DNA of 64,000 nucleotides from Sequoia sempervirens (GCA_007258455.2 VDFB02321245.1:99506-163505); one strand, 5' to 3'. Shown: positions 24,630-37,858, counted from the stretch's first letter. Made by a program: numbers and translations. Notes: generated by a model from the letters alone, not told the origin.

Positions 24630-25655
24630 TGAAGAAGGCGCCCTTGAATGGGGTAATGAAGATGTCACCTGTTGAGAAATGCTGTCTTCGTGAATTCTAT
24701 CCAGCTACGATCCAGTTTCACAGTGAATCCGTTAGCAAACCTGCGAGACGAGTCAAACAATTGCAGTGATTGATCAACTGAGGAAGCAATCAAGCAGAAA
24801 ACGCTAGAAGAGGAGACCAAAAGAAGAACATTGAAAAATGTGCCAAGTATCAAGGAAAAAGCGCCCTTGCTGAAGAAAGGCGCCCTTTCTTTTGGGCACT
24901 CTGATGCTGTCAAATGGCTGAAGGACTTCCAAGATGATCTCCGTTTGGATCAACCTCGACAACGAAACCGTTTGTGAAGGATTCCGACAAGGCAATCATC
25001 TGATGACGGAGATCAAACTGAAGTGGTTTATAACTTCAAAATCACTGGTCAAGAAGTCAAAAGCACCCCTACTGAAGAAAGGGGCCCTTGCTTCTTGAGA
25101 CCTGAAACTGACTTTCAGGAGCTGAGACACCAGCGATCCTTCTCAGGACTGAGTTGTTCACTTGATTAATCGTTAAGCGAGATTGTCCGACTTGTCAGTC
25201 AACAAAGATATCAAATCAGAGCACGGAAGGTCTAAATGGAGAAGTTGAATAACAAACCTTGAAAATTGATTAAGGCAAGTGCAAAAGCGCCCTTGTTGAA
25301 GAAAGGCGCCTAGTCTTCAGAAGCCTCAAACTCAGTTTTCCGGCTTAGCATCTCTCAGGCACATCTCTTCAGCACAGATCTGGCTCAACAATGAATCTAT
25401 CAGCAGTTGCTCAGGATCAATTGATCAATCTGGAGCGAAGATCAAACAGAGGTCATTCAACATCAAAAAAATGATGAAAAAGCACTCAAACTCAAAATGG
25501 ATGCCTAAAAAGGTCAAAGGCAAGTTTGTTGACTTCAGTTAAGATATTTTGGAGGCAAACTTGGCCAAATCATCCCACGATCAATGGAAATCAACCTTTT
25601 GAACTCCATATCAGGCCAAATCAGGCTTAGATCATGAGTTAGGCGCCCAAACTTC
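24630..25655 (+). repeat. GGCGCC-bearing degenerate array of GU-2
   Basis: GCGCCC or GCACCC motifs near 24637, 24858, 25060, 25282 and 25637, with about 200-222 bp between the first four. Paired sites such as GCGCCCTTGCTGAAGAAAGG then CGCC repeat the short hairpin layout of GU-1. It lies between the leader and the ORF, as in GU-1. Confidence 0.6.
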
Positions 25656-26245
25656 AAGGATTTAGGCTTGAATCAATATAAAGAAAATCTAGGTGTCCTT
25701 TTTCATTATTTCTTTTGCAAGTTGAAGATCAAAACAACAAAAAGTTCTCAAGGATGTCCTTTCAAGATCTAGCAAGGGTTTTTGACAATTCTTCAATATT
25801 TTTTGAAGATCAGAGGCAGAAGAAGATTTCTTCTTAGAGGTTGGATTTAGAGACAAATTTTCTCAGGGAGACAGATAAAAACTTCCAATCTACCTCTTGT
25901 CTACTTCCTCTTTTCTTGTCTTAGGTATTCGTGCATGTCACACAAATCAACAGGCTACCACAGGTCTAACCAACTGGGCAGGATCAGAATAATTTTCCAG
26001 TGAAACCCATTTTGTCAAATCTTCCAAAAACAACTAACTTGCTGCCCCTATTTTTGGGGTTTTTTCCAAAAAAGTTTCAGAATCAAAATTCAGAGGAACT
26101 GGGTTGGTTCAGCATTGAAGCACAAACAAAACCCACGTGCTAGATTTTTTCCGGAAAAATACTTCTTGGTAGGCGCTATTTTTAGGGGTTTTTAGAAAGT
26201 GTCAGAATAGGGTCGTGAGCATAGCCAATCTTCAAGTTTTTAAGG

Positions 26246-29200
26246 ATGTAGTACTCTCAGGTGCAATACAAGACTAAGACGACCTTGTACCATGACTTCC
26301 TAAAAACGATTGACACAGACTTGCATCAGGTAAACCCAGTGGTTGATCCAAAAGACTTGGAAGGCATGAATCAAATCACATTACAAAACATAGAAGAATC
26401 CGGGTTGCTTCAAGCTGCGTCCATCCCCATCACATTACAGAGTGTGGAGCTTGTAATCGCTTGCATTAAGCATTGCAATCCTACCACGAGAGAAATCAGA
26501 TCAATGGATGGGAGGGTAGTCTGCAGTTTGAAACCGAAGGACATTGAAAAATGTTTTGATATTCCACCATGCCCTACCAACGTGGTCGTATCAGTGACAA
26601 AATGCAATAGAGCGCATTCGAGGCAGCCAAAAATAAATGCCGAGTAATAATGGCAGAAAAATGTCTGAAAGTGAAAAACGCTAGCTTGCCTAAGTTGGTT
26701 GGACGAGGAGAATCCAAAGATGAGTATGTGGTGCTCATTACTCTACTCAGCAGAATCACTGGACAAGAGGAGGGCAATCAGTTTTAGTCATGGATGTACT
26801 ACGTCATTGCCAAGATTATCAGCAAGAGGGAACATTATGTCTGGGCCACCCTAATCAGTGATACACTCCACCAACAGATTACCGGGTTTCTAGAGGCTCG
26901 TAGGTTCCACATGTGTTCCTACCTAGTATACCTGATTGCCTTTCAAGGTGAGTTCAGGACATTGAACAATGTGGGGACCTTAGGTGTGCAGAAGGTCCAT
27001 GAACACTTTTCACGTCTTGAGTTTACTCAAGCAGAGTGACACTTCAAAAGGACAAGTGACCTCTTCATCATGGACACTGTACGAGACCGAGACCATGAGA
27101 TGCATGTACATATTTCACAAGTAGCCAAGGAGGCAATGGTGGACTGGGTGGATTGGTTTATCCAATTCCCTACCTTCACCTACATACGCATGTATGGCTA
27201 TATTGGTCACCTCGCCATGATGCCACGCTACCCTTCAGATAGGGTAGTTTTCACGGAATTCCTAAGGCAGTTGGCCGAAGTTCACGCTCACTTACGGCTG
27301 AAGAAGAAGCTAGCTGTGAACTTTCCCGTTGAGATGGGACTCTATAGATGCAGATCAATGGCAGATGCCAAGTTCATGAGCCAAGAAACAGTGAGACTTA
27401 ATCTCAAATACCTCATTGAGACGTCATATGATCCCCGAGGCCTCTATGCGACACATCTTGAGCAACACTCATCACATGAATCTTCTATGGAAGATTACTG
27501 GGTCAATTGTGATGATGAGTATGAAGTACGAAGAACGAACTATAGCAGGTTTAGGCTCTCACAAATTGCTGACTTTATGTCAGAAGACATTGAGGGCTTA
27601 TTTGACGATGAAGGGGAAGTCATTCTCCCCTCATTCTTCGTAGATTCAGTAAACTCACAACCACTCAAAAGAGTGGATTGGTATGCAAAGGAAAAACCAT
27701 CTATAGAGGAGAGAACGAGTAGAGTTGTCAGGAATAGTCAACTCTACCTCGAGAGCAAGAGGACAAGTAAGGTAGTACTTCCCAGAACAGAGTTGCCACA
27801 GGTTTAGTCCACACTACCTTCTACGTCAAGGAAGAAGCCCAGACAAAAACAGTGGTGGAATCTCCCCAAAGGGATGAGGATGTTAGGGCATACAAGGCCA
27901 AGAACAGAGGGGTTACATGTGGAGATAGCCACACACCCACCCGAGGTAGTCATGGGAATTGCTACCCCTAAGCCAGTGATAGAGATAGTCGTTGTAGAGA
28001 TAGAGCCTGAAGAGTAAGAGCTAGCAGCAATAGAAATGGTGCCTGTAATAGAAACAAAGCCACCTACATCACCACCATCATTGCAGTCGCAAGTCCCCAT
28101 CGACTTGGACTCGCCACCGAGAGATGTCACTCTAGCACAGTCTCATTCATTGGGCATTCAAGGGCCCCATATTCCTCCTAGCGAAGCTAGCCGGGATTCT
28201 ATTTGGCTTGAGGGCTTCCTAGGAAGGAAGAGGGAAAGGCCCTCCTATGAGCTTGACTTCACAGAGTTCGACCATGTCCCACAAGACATGTCGACAAAGC
28301 AATTGAAGAGACAAGTTCACGTGGAAAGGAATGTAGAGAATGAGTTCATCATAGAGACTGCTGCCACACCTGAGGATAAAGCATACATGAGTTACAAGTG
28401 GAGGACTTCACATTGTTCAAAGTTAACCTCGGAAAGACCACACCTTAGGTGGAGGCAGACCTTCTTGGAATCGCCTCAGTGAGCGTCCAAGAGAGGATGG
28501 CTAAGGATGGAAAGGACAAAGTAGCCTTAAAGGTTGAAAACCAACAGTTGAGGATGTACATTTCCAGCTTGATGCACGACACCCTGAACGTCTCGGGCTT
28601 ACCACAGGAATTGCTGGATCTTCTTAGAGCAGAACCATCAACAACTGATGACATATGGAAAACACTTGAGAGATCAAGTGGAGGAGTTTGTTCTCAGAGG
28701 GCGATGTATACTGGCGAATCTATACTAGTTATGGGATAAAGCACATGGACTCTGTGCAAAGATTCAACAATCGAAGCAAAGAATAGCAGAAAAGAGGCCA
28801 GGCAATGAAACCACCATTGCAGACTTGCAAATGGCGTATCACTCAGTCTTTAGTGAAGAGAACAAGCAACACCTTTTTGCTTGGAAAGAACAGCTGGCAT
28901 ACAAGGTGAAAGCCTATGATGCCAATTTAGTAGAACTGATTGACTACCGACGGGTTGTCATAAATATTATCAACTTCGCATGAACATTGGTAATATCCTT
29001 CCCTCACATAGAATATCAGCGTGAGGGAGGAGAATACATTGAGTCAGAAACAGTGCAAAATGAATTCAGGGATGCCATCTGTAGCACCTTCCTCGATGAT
29101 CCAGATGCTTGCAAGTTGGCCAAAGTGGCAGCTTTGTCTACCGAGTTCGATGAGGCAGCTGCCTAGTGTATAGAATTTCAACATCAGCTCACGACAGGTG

Positions 29201-29307
29201 AAGTAATGCTAAAGCGCCACGTCATCATTTTGCAATGCATTAACTATTCAGAGGCTGAAGAAGTCAATGAATGGATAGAAACACTGTTGACTAGTGGTGA
29301 GTTGTAA
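26246..29307 (+). pseudogene. GU-2 unknown protein, ~1,020-codon frame, few stops
   Basis: I do not recognise the family; this is its best copy in the window. The long open part 27070-27807 gives WFIQFPTFTYIRMYGY, PRYPSDRVVFTEFLRQ, LKYLIETSYDPRGLYATHL, MSEDIEGLFDDEGEV and VDWYAKEKPSIEERTSRVVR. Upstream are LQNIEESGLLQAASIPI, DGRVVCSL and IPPCPTNVVVSVTKC. Downstream are GRKRERPSYELDFTEFDHV and the helical ENKQHLFAWKEQLAYKVKAY. The basic GRKRERP could be a nuclear-localisation or nucleic-acid-binding patch (inference). Breaks: TAG directly after the first ATG (26249), TAG at 26785, TAA at 26644-26648, TGA near 27037, TAG at 27806, a frameshift near 28380-28450 and others near 28740-29165. It has no zinc knuckle, DSG, DDE or YVDD motif, so it is not gag-pol as known. 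Confidence 0.7.
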
Positions 29308-29769
29308 AGGCACCTCAAAAAGGACGTCGTACCCTCCAAATGGCATTTATGGCACTTAAAGTTGACTTGATGCCTCATTCCAAGTCAATTCAAAAAGACA
29401 TTAAATGTGACTAAAGTTAACTTGATGCCCCTTTCCAAGTTAACTCCACGCCCCACAGATCATGCATGTCAGATCCCACTAATTGAGGATGTCTAATTGA
29501 CTTCCATAATTTGTGGATCTTAGATCTCCACTAAACGTGGATGTCTATTTTGGAGGCACACTTTGTATTAAAGTTCACCTTTAGTTTAGTTTCAGTCAAT
29601 TGAAGTAGTTTACAGTTGACTCTTTGTTTAGTTTCAGTTAACTGAAGTAGATTTCCAGTTAACTGATTGCGCACCTACTTTTAGACATAGGAATAAATCT
29701 TGCTAATTGATTGGCAAGAACATATTGTTAACTTAAGGAGATTTTAGGGTTGCCTACTCCTTTGAGTTC

Positions 29770-29777
29770 TATAAATA
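29770..29777 (+). promoter_or_regulatory. TATA box downstream of the GU-2 ORF
   Basis: TATAAATA in TCTATAAATAAGAGCC, 463 bp after the ORF stop and about 0.93 kb before the unit end, matching GU-1 (13047) and GU-4. Confidence 0.6.
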
Positions 29778-30377
29778 AGAGCCTTGGGCTCATTATTTTG
29801 TTAAGCTTTACTTACTATGCAAAATTGCTGCGCCATTGTTGCCACAAGTTTGAAAGTGATTATTTGTTCACTCTTGGATGAGAGTTAATTGGTTTGATGA
29901 GCAATTGTGCATGATTTCGTGCCTTTGCATGTCCCAATCTTTGTAACTCGTTGAAGAGATTTGAAGAAGAAAATCAGAAGGCGCTTGCATTTTGATCCAA
30001 ATATTTGAGTCCTTTCAACGTTTCGTGTTAAATAGCTTGTTGTCTCAATTCCCTCCTCGAACAAGGGTTCCTCCTCCTTGGATATTTGTTATTAACAGTT
30101 ATCGTGTGATGTTGTTTAATGGATTGTCATTCAACCTATACTTCGGATAGGGGTTCCTCCTCCTCAGCAAGTTTGTTGGCCAAAACATCGTAATTTGTTG
30201 TTTCTAGTAATCTGTTTCCTAACCTATACCTTGGATAGGGGTTCCTCCTCCTTGGCAAGTCAAAGATCCAACTTACCGTAAAGAGTGTTTGCTTGCATAA
30301 AACCTTATCCTAGTGTATATCCGAGAGTTCAAAGCCTCGACCATATTCTAAGGAGATGGAAAATTCAAGGGATCCAA

Positions 30378-30555
30378 CCATCCATTCCCGCTCCTATACC
30401 CTCATGCTCTGTTTATCTTGGGGAGATAGGATAGATTAAAAGTTAGTTTAGTCGTAGTTAAGATCTGTAGAAACCAGAGAAAAGCTTAGCTACGGCGCAT
30501 TGTGTTTGTGCACCCTTGTGTCCTGCCGCTGAGTACAAAAAGATAGGAACCTTAG
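30378..30555 (+). other. Conserved block in putative R-U5 of GU-2
   Basis: The counterpart of GU-1 13641-13819: same length, same internal words (GCTCTGTTTATCTTG, AGATAGGAT, TGCACCCTTGTG), few indels. It lies downstream of the TATA box. Confidence 0.45.
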
Positions 30556-30700
30556 TCTACTCTACCCTTTCTTACACATTACATCAACAAAGAGAGATCT
30601 TCCTCTCTATAATCCGAAGAAGCAGTACTCTTAACAATTGCAATAGCTGACTGTTTCCAATAAGCACTCTAGAGGTGCTAATTGAAACGCCAACACACAC

Positions 30701-33700
30701 CAGTTGGCTATCGCGAACAACTTCAACTCTTTGATCATATGTCCTCATGAGTCTAGTTGCTTGGGATAAGATGAGGTCCAACTCGCTGAACTTCCTCAAG
30801 TTCTCACATTGGAAGTTTGGGAGAGATCCCATCAACTATCTTTTGAAAATCATCCCCTAAAGCTTTAGCATTCTCGTTGCTTCCATCACCTCCCCTGTTA
30901 GGTTGCAACCCAAGTGCAACAAGGTTCTTGTGGGCCTCTTCTATAATTGAGTCACATTCAGTTAGTACCTCGTGGAGTTTTTGTAAACCTTGCTTTGTAA
31001 CCCACAACTTCCATTCTATGCTTTTATTCCATACCATGCAACGGGCGTCAGTGGCATTAGGTATAATCTGCTTTGTGGTTAGCTTCTCCAATCCAAAACT
31101 TAACATTGCTTTGATTTCATTTGCATATTGATTCCATAATGTTTCTTCCTTCTCAGCAACGACAAACTCCTTTTCAATTTCAGTCCTTGAAATATTTGCC
31201 CTCCGAAGGATTCCCAATGATTCAGGGATGATTTAATTGCTTTTCCTCACTAAACCACTACTCCATTCTTCAATAGCCTTCCCAAAAGTCTTACAACTCT
31301 TCATTTTACTCACTGCTTCTTTTCCTATCATCGCCATGGGATCAAAGGATGATTCGGTCTAGGAAATTGGTTGAGGGGGAAGATCAAAGACTAATTTTAA
31401 GCATTCAGTTAAAACTTTAACTTGCTTCTTTAGTTCATCCTTACTCTTCTTGTCTTGATTAGATCGCTCAACCATCTTTGTTGCTGATACTTGGAAGTTG
31501 TGTACATCTCTGTCCCTCGTAGGAGGTCCCAAGTTAATCTTGTCAATGTTGAAGTCACTCACAGTCGCCTAGTGACCTTCTGTGCAGTAGGACATGCAAC
31601 TTTCAGACAGATTCCTTGAACTATCGTCATCTATTAACCTAGTAGTGGTCTTCAATCTTTTGGGCTTGGGAGCTCTTTGAAGTAATTGACCCACCATATC
31701 TTGCTTCGGAAGATCTAGTATCTCCTTCCTTTTCTTTGACAATGTATCTCCCAGACAAATAGGAGTAACAAGAACAATGGTTGCCTTAGAACTGGAAGAA
31801 TCAAATAATGTCCTCTTTGTGGGAGGAGTGTTTGTTTGTATGTCTTGTGATGAAAGTAGGGAAGACCTCTGTTTATGAGGCTCATTTACCTCCTTGATAG
31901 GTGATGACTGACGGGATGAGGAGGAGGTATTGGTTTCGATACTCCCTAAATCCTCTTCCTTTCCTTCAAACCTCTTTATCTTTATCTAGGTTTGGTAGAT
32001 GTAAAGAACTAGACTAATTTTTTTGTTTATTCAAATACAAATTACAATCAACACGCACTCGTTAGGGTTAGCTCTAAAACCAAAACGATGCGAAAGCAAC
32101 TCTAACCAAGAATGTACACCAGGATCCCGATGTGGGCAAGGTGTGAGCATATGGTCAGAGGATCAAATGCAGAAGCAGAGCTGGAAGGGAAATCTAACCA
32201 AGAATGTGTCTAGAACAGACGAGCATATGGTCAGAGGATCTAATGCAAGATGAGCTGAAGTAACTCTAACCAAGAATGGCGCCGAGCGATGGCGAGCATG
32301 TGGTCAGAGGATCCCCACAATTACTAACTGAAAGTAAATAGGTGGCAAGCCAGCCTCTTCCACTTATTCAGTGGGAAATACATGTAAATTCAAAGAGAAG
32401 AGAGAATTGCTGACAGTACTACTGTTCAGCTTACAATAAGTTAGAGAGCTTGCCAAGAACACAAGATTAGAAGCTTCAAATGCTGCAATAATTTTAACTA
32501 ATCTCCAATGCCCCCAAATCCCTTTAGTATCAACTTCTCACTCACTAATGAATTTTTCCCAAGTTTGATATGACTGATTATGACAGAAAATTGCACAGAC
32601 CAGCAACACAACTTACTAAAATGCTCACAAATCACTCAAAACTCACCCAAATCACATGAGACTAAATGCATTCAACTCCTAATATGATGGCGCCCCAAAA
32701 GTGACTGAGAAACCAACCCAAATGACTCCTATTTATTTGCACGGAAATCAATGCATCCTCAGAAAAGTATGACCCTCAAGGAGGGGCAATTTTGCTCCAT
32801 AAAATTCAAGACACATTAATAAAATCTGAAACTTAACATACTAGGTCGCCCTTGGCAGGAAATCAGATTGGTTCCATACCCAGAACTGCAATATTTTTAT
32901 TTCAAGAGATATGATCAATTCTTACAATCAGCTGTGATATCCAGCAACTCCAGAAACAAGACTAAATGCAAGGAAACTGAACTAATATGCTAGGAACTCA
33001 AATGCAATGCTGAAAACAAACTCACTACAATCTACCTCTCAACTAGTTGCTATTTTTCAAGCAAGAAGATGAGCCAAGCTAGGAGGTGTGCTTTCCTCGA
33101 AGCAAATTGTCACCATTTCGGCAGCATGTCTTTATTGAAAATATGAGATGTCCAAATGGAGAGAAGAAGCCAATATTTATAGACTGGAAGAGAATCCTCT
33201 AGAAGCTTCAAGAAGGGTGCCCTAATTTCAAATTTGAATTCAACTTATTTCCCTCCAAAGGTGGCGTCCAATTCTCAAGGCAATATTTTCACTTTATAAA
33301 AATTAATCTCTCTCCTCAAGTAGGCATCCCACTTCTCCAACCCTTAATTTGGCCTTAAAAATATAAGTTATCTCCACATGAAGCATTTACCCATAAAGTC
33401 CCCCTTTTTAAAACAACATAAAGTTGTAATGCTAGGCCAAGGGGTTATAATATTAAAATATAACATTATAATATGAAAATAACTTATCTCTCTAGAAAAT
33501 GCATCCAAGGGCCAAAAATCAAATTATCAACTGAACTGGTTGAAGACGAGAGCCAATTGCACTGTAGCCAACAGGACCACTGCCAAAAATAGAATTTACT
33601 AAAAATAGTAAATTCATGAAGTTACTCAGATCACCAAACGAATTATACCACTACGAAGCTCTCTGAAAACCCAGAAAGAATCCGCAATCCAAATCCCAAA

Positions 33701-35559
33701 CTTCAAGCAACAACCTCCTCAAAAACAGGAAACCCTAATTTCACCATCCGAGTAGCCTATGGGTCTGCAGAATAGGCCAACGGTCAATTGAAGCGATCAC
33801 ATTTGAGAAGGGGACATTACAGTAGATCAAGGATGTCGTCTCCACAAGTCTGTTGAAACATAATCCTATTAGGAGGTTCCTCATCACCATCACCCTAAGC
33901 TCTTGACGACATCAGATGTGAAGCTAATCCAAAAGTCCCTGCAATCACAGAGGGCTGATTATTGCCTCCTGCAGGTTGAGTATTCTGCAACCTAGTTTGA
34001 GGGTAGGATTGCTCTATTTTCTTTTTAGCAACCCACTCTTGAGTCCTCTCCAAAACATTTGCAGTTCTTGCTTCAATCATTTCGATTTCCTTATTACTCC
34101 AATCCATAGCAGTGATGGGCCGGTTAGCTATCAACTTTGTAAAGATTGGATCCACCAAATCCAATTCATCATCTTCAATACCTTGTACATCCCAGTCCAG
34201 ACTATAAGTGACTATTTGTCTCAACGACAACGTCATCCAGTTTCTCTTCCTTACCTCAAATTCATCAAAACAGTCAGTTCAATAATCTTTCAGGTTACGA
34301 AGGTGAAAGACACCAAGTCCTAGTTTCAAATTGTCTTTCACATATTCTTTAATGTCAAAAGGAAAGCATTCATCATAAGTATGTAGATTATATCTAGACA
34401 TTTCCTTTTCAATGTTCAGAGCATCCGACATAGACTCATAGGTGAAGGGACCAAAACCAACAGGAAATTGGACAGTTACCCTTCTATGCTCTTGACACCT
34501 TTCATTTACATCAGCAAGCTGCCTGTAGACCTCAATCATCACAAATTTATCCTCTGGGTACCTTGGGAGTTTTATAGGAAAACCACTAAAACCACCAACT
34601 CTTATGTAAGAAAACCTTTGAAACTGGATAAAATGACTACCATAGAAGTTGACAAATTCCATGGCTTTTGGCGAAAGTCGCACCTCAAATTTTCCTTGTA
34701 ACTCCCTGGTCATCCTCATGGTATAGGTGTCATATATCCTTTTGTGGTGAAGGAAACTCTTGTTTAGCTGTAGCTTGTCAAGGTAATTGAAAATTGGTAC
34801 CTGGTCACGAGGGAGGTCACTTGGCCTCAAGCTTGGCCACGGTCTGGTGTTTGCAATGACATAAATTAAATATGAAGACATGTGAAAGGCTTTGTTGATT
34901 CTAACGAAAACCAACAAGCTATGCATTCTATCACTAATGAGCTGTGCCTAGTCTAAAAAAATTGGTTTCCATCAAGCACAATTTGGACGAAAAAGTACAT
35001 CCAATCTTGGAACCCATGAGTGTCTTCATTTCCCCTGATTCTTTGTAACAACATAATTATATCAGATATCTCATCGACAAAGTGATTCCTATGTAAGTTT
35101 CATGGCAATTGAGATTTACCCCTCTTAGGCTTTGCCAACCAATTCTTTGCCATCATATTTCGGTAGAAGCCTTTTTTGAGTGAGAACTCAACTTGTGAGT
35201 TGGTGAAATCTAGGGCCGAGAAATTTTCTCTTTCAGGGATTCTTAGACATGAGGCAAAGGTGGTCCTTTGAATTTTAACCACCAACCTATTATCCTCTAT
35301 TTTGATTTCTTGGGCTTGAGAATCATAATGCCTGATACATTCAAGAACCAACTCTAGGCATTGGACTGCTACAGGGAATGTGGCTGCTTCAATCAATCCA
35401 CTATTGACTACTTTTTGTGTCATTAGTGGTGGATTGGGTATACTGAATTTTTCCCTAAATTCATTCATATTCACCTACCCAAGCTTAGTATCCTCTATCT
35501 CAGGCATGTCACAAGTTAACCCTAAATATACTCGTAACCTTGACACTTATATCTTGCCA
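30701..35559 (-). pseudogene. GU-3 divergent homologue of the GU unknown protein
   Basis: Minus-strand pieces in order: an ATG near 35559 (MARYKCQGYEY); 35474-35100 with VNSGLIEAATFPVAVQ, which matches SGLLQAASIPITLQ in GU-2; 34926-34279 with AFHMSSYLIYVIA, HFIQFQRFSYIRVGGF and PRYPEDKFVMIEVYRQLADV, the same order as GU-2; 34236-33895 with VDPIFTKLIANRPITAMDW. After LTR B come 31980-31560 with the basic patch LSKKRKEI and then GQLLQRAPKPKRLK, and 31217-30804 with a Glu- and Leu-rich, probably helical end. The divergence from GU-1 and GU-2 with conserved order argues that the protein evolved under constraint before decay. Stops near 34280, 34950 and 31570 and frameshifts break it. GU-2 interrupts the far 3' end. 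Confidence 0.65.
32000..33821 (-). mobile_element. Solo LTR B inserted in the GU-3 ORF
   Basis: An 1,822-bp unit reading TGTAAAG...GGGGACATTACA on the plus strand with a perfect GTAGA duplication (31995-31999 and 33822-33826). On the minus strand it begins TGTAATGTCCCC. A TATAAATA at about 33175-33185 (minus) would place the promoter about 640 bp from the start. It has no coding potential. Copy A and the first part of GU-3 are related to it. Confidence 0.9.
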
Positions 35560-35599
35560 TGGTTGAAATCCTAGGGTTCAAATGGACTTTCATTGGGGA

Positions 35600-37853
35600 G
35601 CTTGCAATGCAGAGAAAGTTAAGTTTAAACTACAACTTGAAAGAAATAGACAAGAACGTAAATACCACATAACAAACTCAAACTCAAAGGATAAAAGTTT
35701 GCATCAGTGTGCTCTTCCTTGTCACGTCTCCCAGTGTTGATGTCGCAGCTAAGAATGTTTGTTACTTGCATAAATTTCCTTTTAATTCCCCACAAAAAAT
35801 GTGGAAGTAGATGGGCAATAAATGACATCCTCTTGTCATGTTGGCACGTGTCAACTTTCATATCATCACCTCATTGCAACTGCTTTTCAAAAATTTGTAA
35901 AGGAATGGTTACAAGGGCAGAGCAATGGATAGTTCACAAAACCTTGCTAATCACCACCGTGGTTCAATCACTATTGTGAAATGTCGCCTGCCTTTCAATA
36001 AGCATCGACAAGCCCCTCATTTTCTCTTTGAGGCGGTAAAAAGGAGAGTTCGACGAACTTGACAAAACACTGCCTGTGTTACTATGACTTAAAAGCAAAC
36101 CAAAATGGGGTTGCAAAAGTTTCAATGACTCTAGAAAACACCGCCACACAATATTGAATAACATATTACAAAAGAAAGAACCTTGTGGCGGACAAAGAAA
36201 GAGTTAGAGAAACCTGTGTAATGACCGCCAAAGTTATACTATTTGCCCAAAACACCGCTGACTTATAACTTAGCCAAAAATTGTGAATAAGACAACATTT
36301 CTAGGGATGACCAAAAATGTGGCAACACATAGGAAACTTGCAAGGAAAGGAAATTAACCAAGAAATTGCATTATCTTCATATTGAACCATGACATAACAT
36401 ATTGGCAAATGTTTACAAATGAAATCAGGCTTAATGAAAGATGTTTCAGACTGGCAACAATGATTATCAGACCTGATAATAGTCTTACAAGGGCAGCAAA
36501 TTACATACAATTTATGAAAGTCACCAAATGATTGAACTATCAAATCACAACAGTCTCCTCACTTGGGCCAACAAATATATGGGAAAAGACACCACAAACT
36601 TGCTGTAGCAGACTTAGAAAGTTGCTGTCCAACTGAAAGAAGCCTGAAAATGCCAACCCTGGAAATGTACAGCCCCCTAGGAGGGGCGACCAGCTCCCAA
36701 AAATCAATTCCTCACCAAACGATTCGAATGATCTCTCTAAATGTGGCACCCAGCTGTGAGGATTCCTTTGCAACAATACCCAGGATGAGTCTTCAATCAC
36801 CCACAAAGCTATGAACGAATTTGCACTTCTAGCCACTGTGAAAAGTGAGTTTCCAGAATTCTGGAAATGTATATCATACTTATGAGAAAGTGTTTTAATC
36901 ACCTCCAAACATCACCAAAATGAAGCGAAACGTCAATCACACATAAACCATCGATCCCACATCAAAAAACTAGGAAAATCTTCATTGTTAACCTCCAAAA
37001 TGATGGAATTCATAACTCTGTGAATACCCAATGTGATCCTTCAAGTAGAATCACCTTTCTCGGCTAGGATGCATCTCTCACTATCGAAACAAGCTACTAA
37101 CGGTGAGGGATTTCGTCCTCAGTTCGCAGAAATGAAACCCTCGAAGCATTCCAGCAACATCCTGTTATGTTGCCAAAAGATAGATAACCAAATGAGAGCC
37201 AAAGAGATGCTTTTATAGAAGAGGGAAGGAAATTAGGGCAACCAAGTTTGTATTCACTTTCCCTCCAAAACCCCATGCCCCTTTAATGAGCCTTTTTAAT
37301 TTTAATTTAAAATCTTTATGCCTCACCAAGATTGGTGTCCACTTTTGGAGGCTACAATTTGACTTTTAAAAACAACTTAATTTCACCTTTTCTTAGGCGT
37401 GGGACAAGGGGCCTTTTAATGAACACGACCCTCGCTTAAGTTATAAAGTGACTTTGTAACATAACTTAAGTGACAGAAAAATACAAATATTAATTTTATT
37501 TCACCCTTAATACTCACCAATGCCCAAATGGGAAATAATACACTACTAGAGAAATAGAGGTCGAGACCAGTTGCCAAAAATACACTTACTAAAAATAGCA
37601 ACTGCTAAAAATAGCAAGTGTGCCCAAACGCTAAATTTGCACAATCCAAGATGCATTGTGACTTACTATTAATAGTAAGCACTAAAAAACGACCACTGCT
37701 ATAAATAGTAATCTCTACCAAAAAACACCAAATACCACCACAAAGCCCAACATAGGCTTTGAGTCCACTAACTAACTCCACTTAGCCTACGGGAACCTTG
37801 GAATAGGCTAATGGAACTCCCCAACTGATCAGGTGCAAGAAGGGGACATTACA
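35600..37853 (-). other. GU-3 leader related to solo LTR B
   Basis: From 37853 on the minus strand it shares with LTR B the start TGTAATGTCCCCTTCT, the GCCTATTC and GTAGGC words, a TATAAAAG box at about 37210-37216 (about 640 bp from the start, as in B), a TGCTTCGAGG word and a block opposite GGAGGGGC. Similarity fades before the ORF. So GU-3 may have a recognisable LTR-like 5' part followed by the ORF, which is the strongest argument for a conventional 5' LTR plus internal ORF in this copy. I could not find a matching second copy at its 3' end. Confidence 0.5.
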
Positions 37854-37858
37854 TAAAG

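Larger units (their letters stand above)
22037..30695 (+). mobile_element. GU-2: TGTTG...CAACA unit with the best preserved unknown ORF
   Basis: Starts TGTTGTACCC and ends GAAACGCCAACA, with flanking CACAT (22032-22036) and CACAC (30696-30700), a 4/5 duplication. It lies inside the 3' part of the GU-3 ORF. The first 500 bp, the GGCGCC array, the ORF, the TATA box and the terminal 0.9 kb all align with GU-1. Copy A (about 22571-24440) interrupts it; without that it is about 6.8 kb. It has no second LTR and no pol motif. Confidence 0.75.
21187..37853 (-). mobile_element. GU-3: TG...CA-type unit with divergent copy of the unknown ORF, itself invaded
   Basis: On the minus strand it begins TGTAATGTCCCC at 37853 and ends CACTACA at 21187, inside the Copia-1 gag, whose reading stops at the right edge and resumes at the left. 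The flanking 5-mers are only a partial match (TAAAG on the right, CTAAG on the left, plus strand). It contains GU-2 (22037-30695) and solo LTR B (32000-33821); without them it is about 6.2 kb. Its first 1.8 kb resembles LTR B; then comes a homologue of the GU ORF (35559 to 30701), then about 0.85 kb ending the unit. The family link to GU-1 and GU-2 rests on the ORF, not on the ends. Confidence 0.65.
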
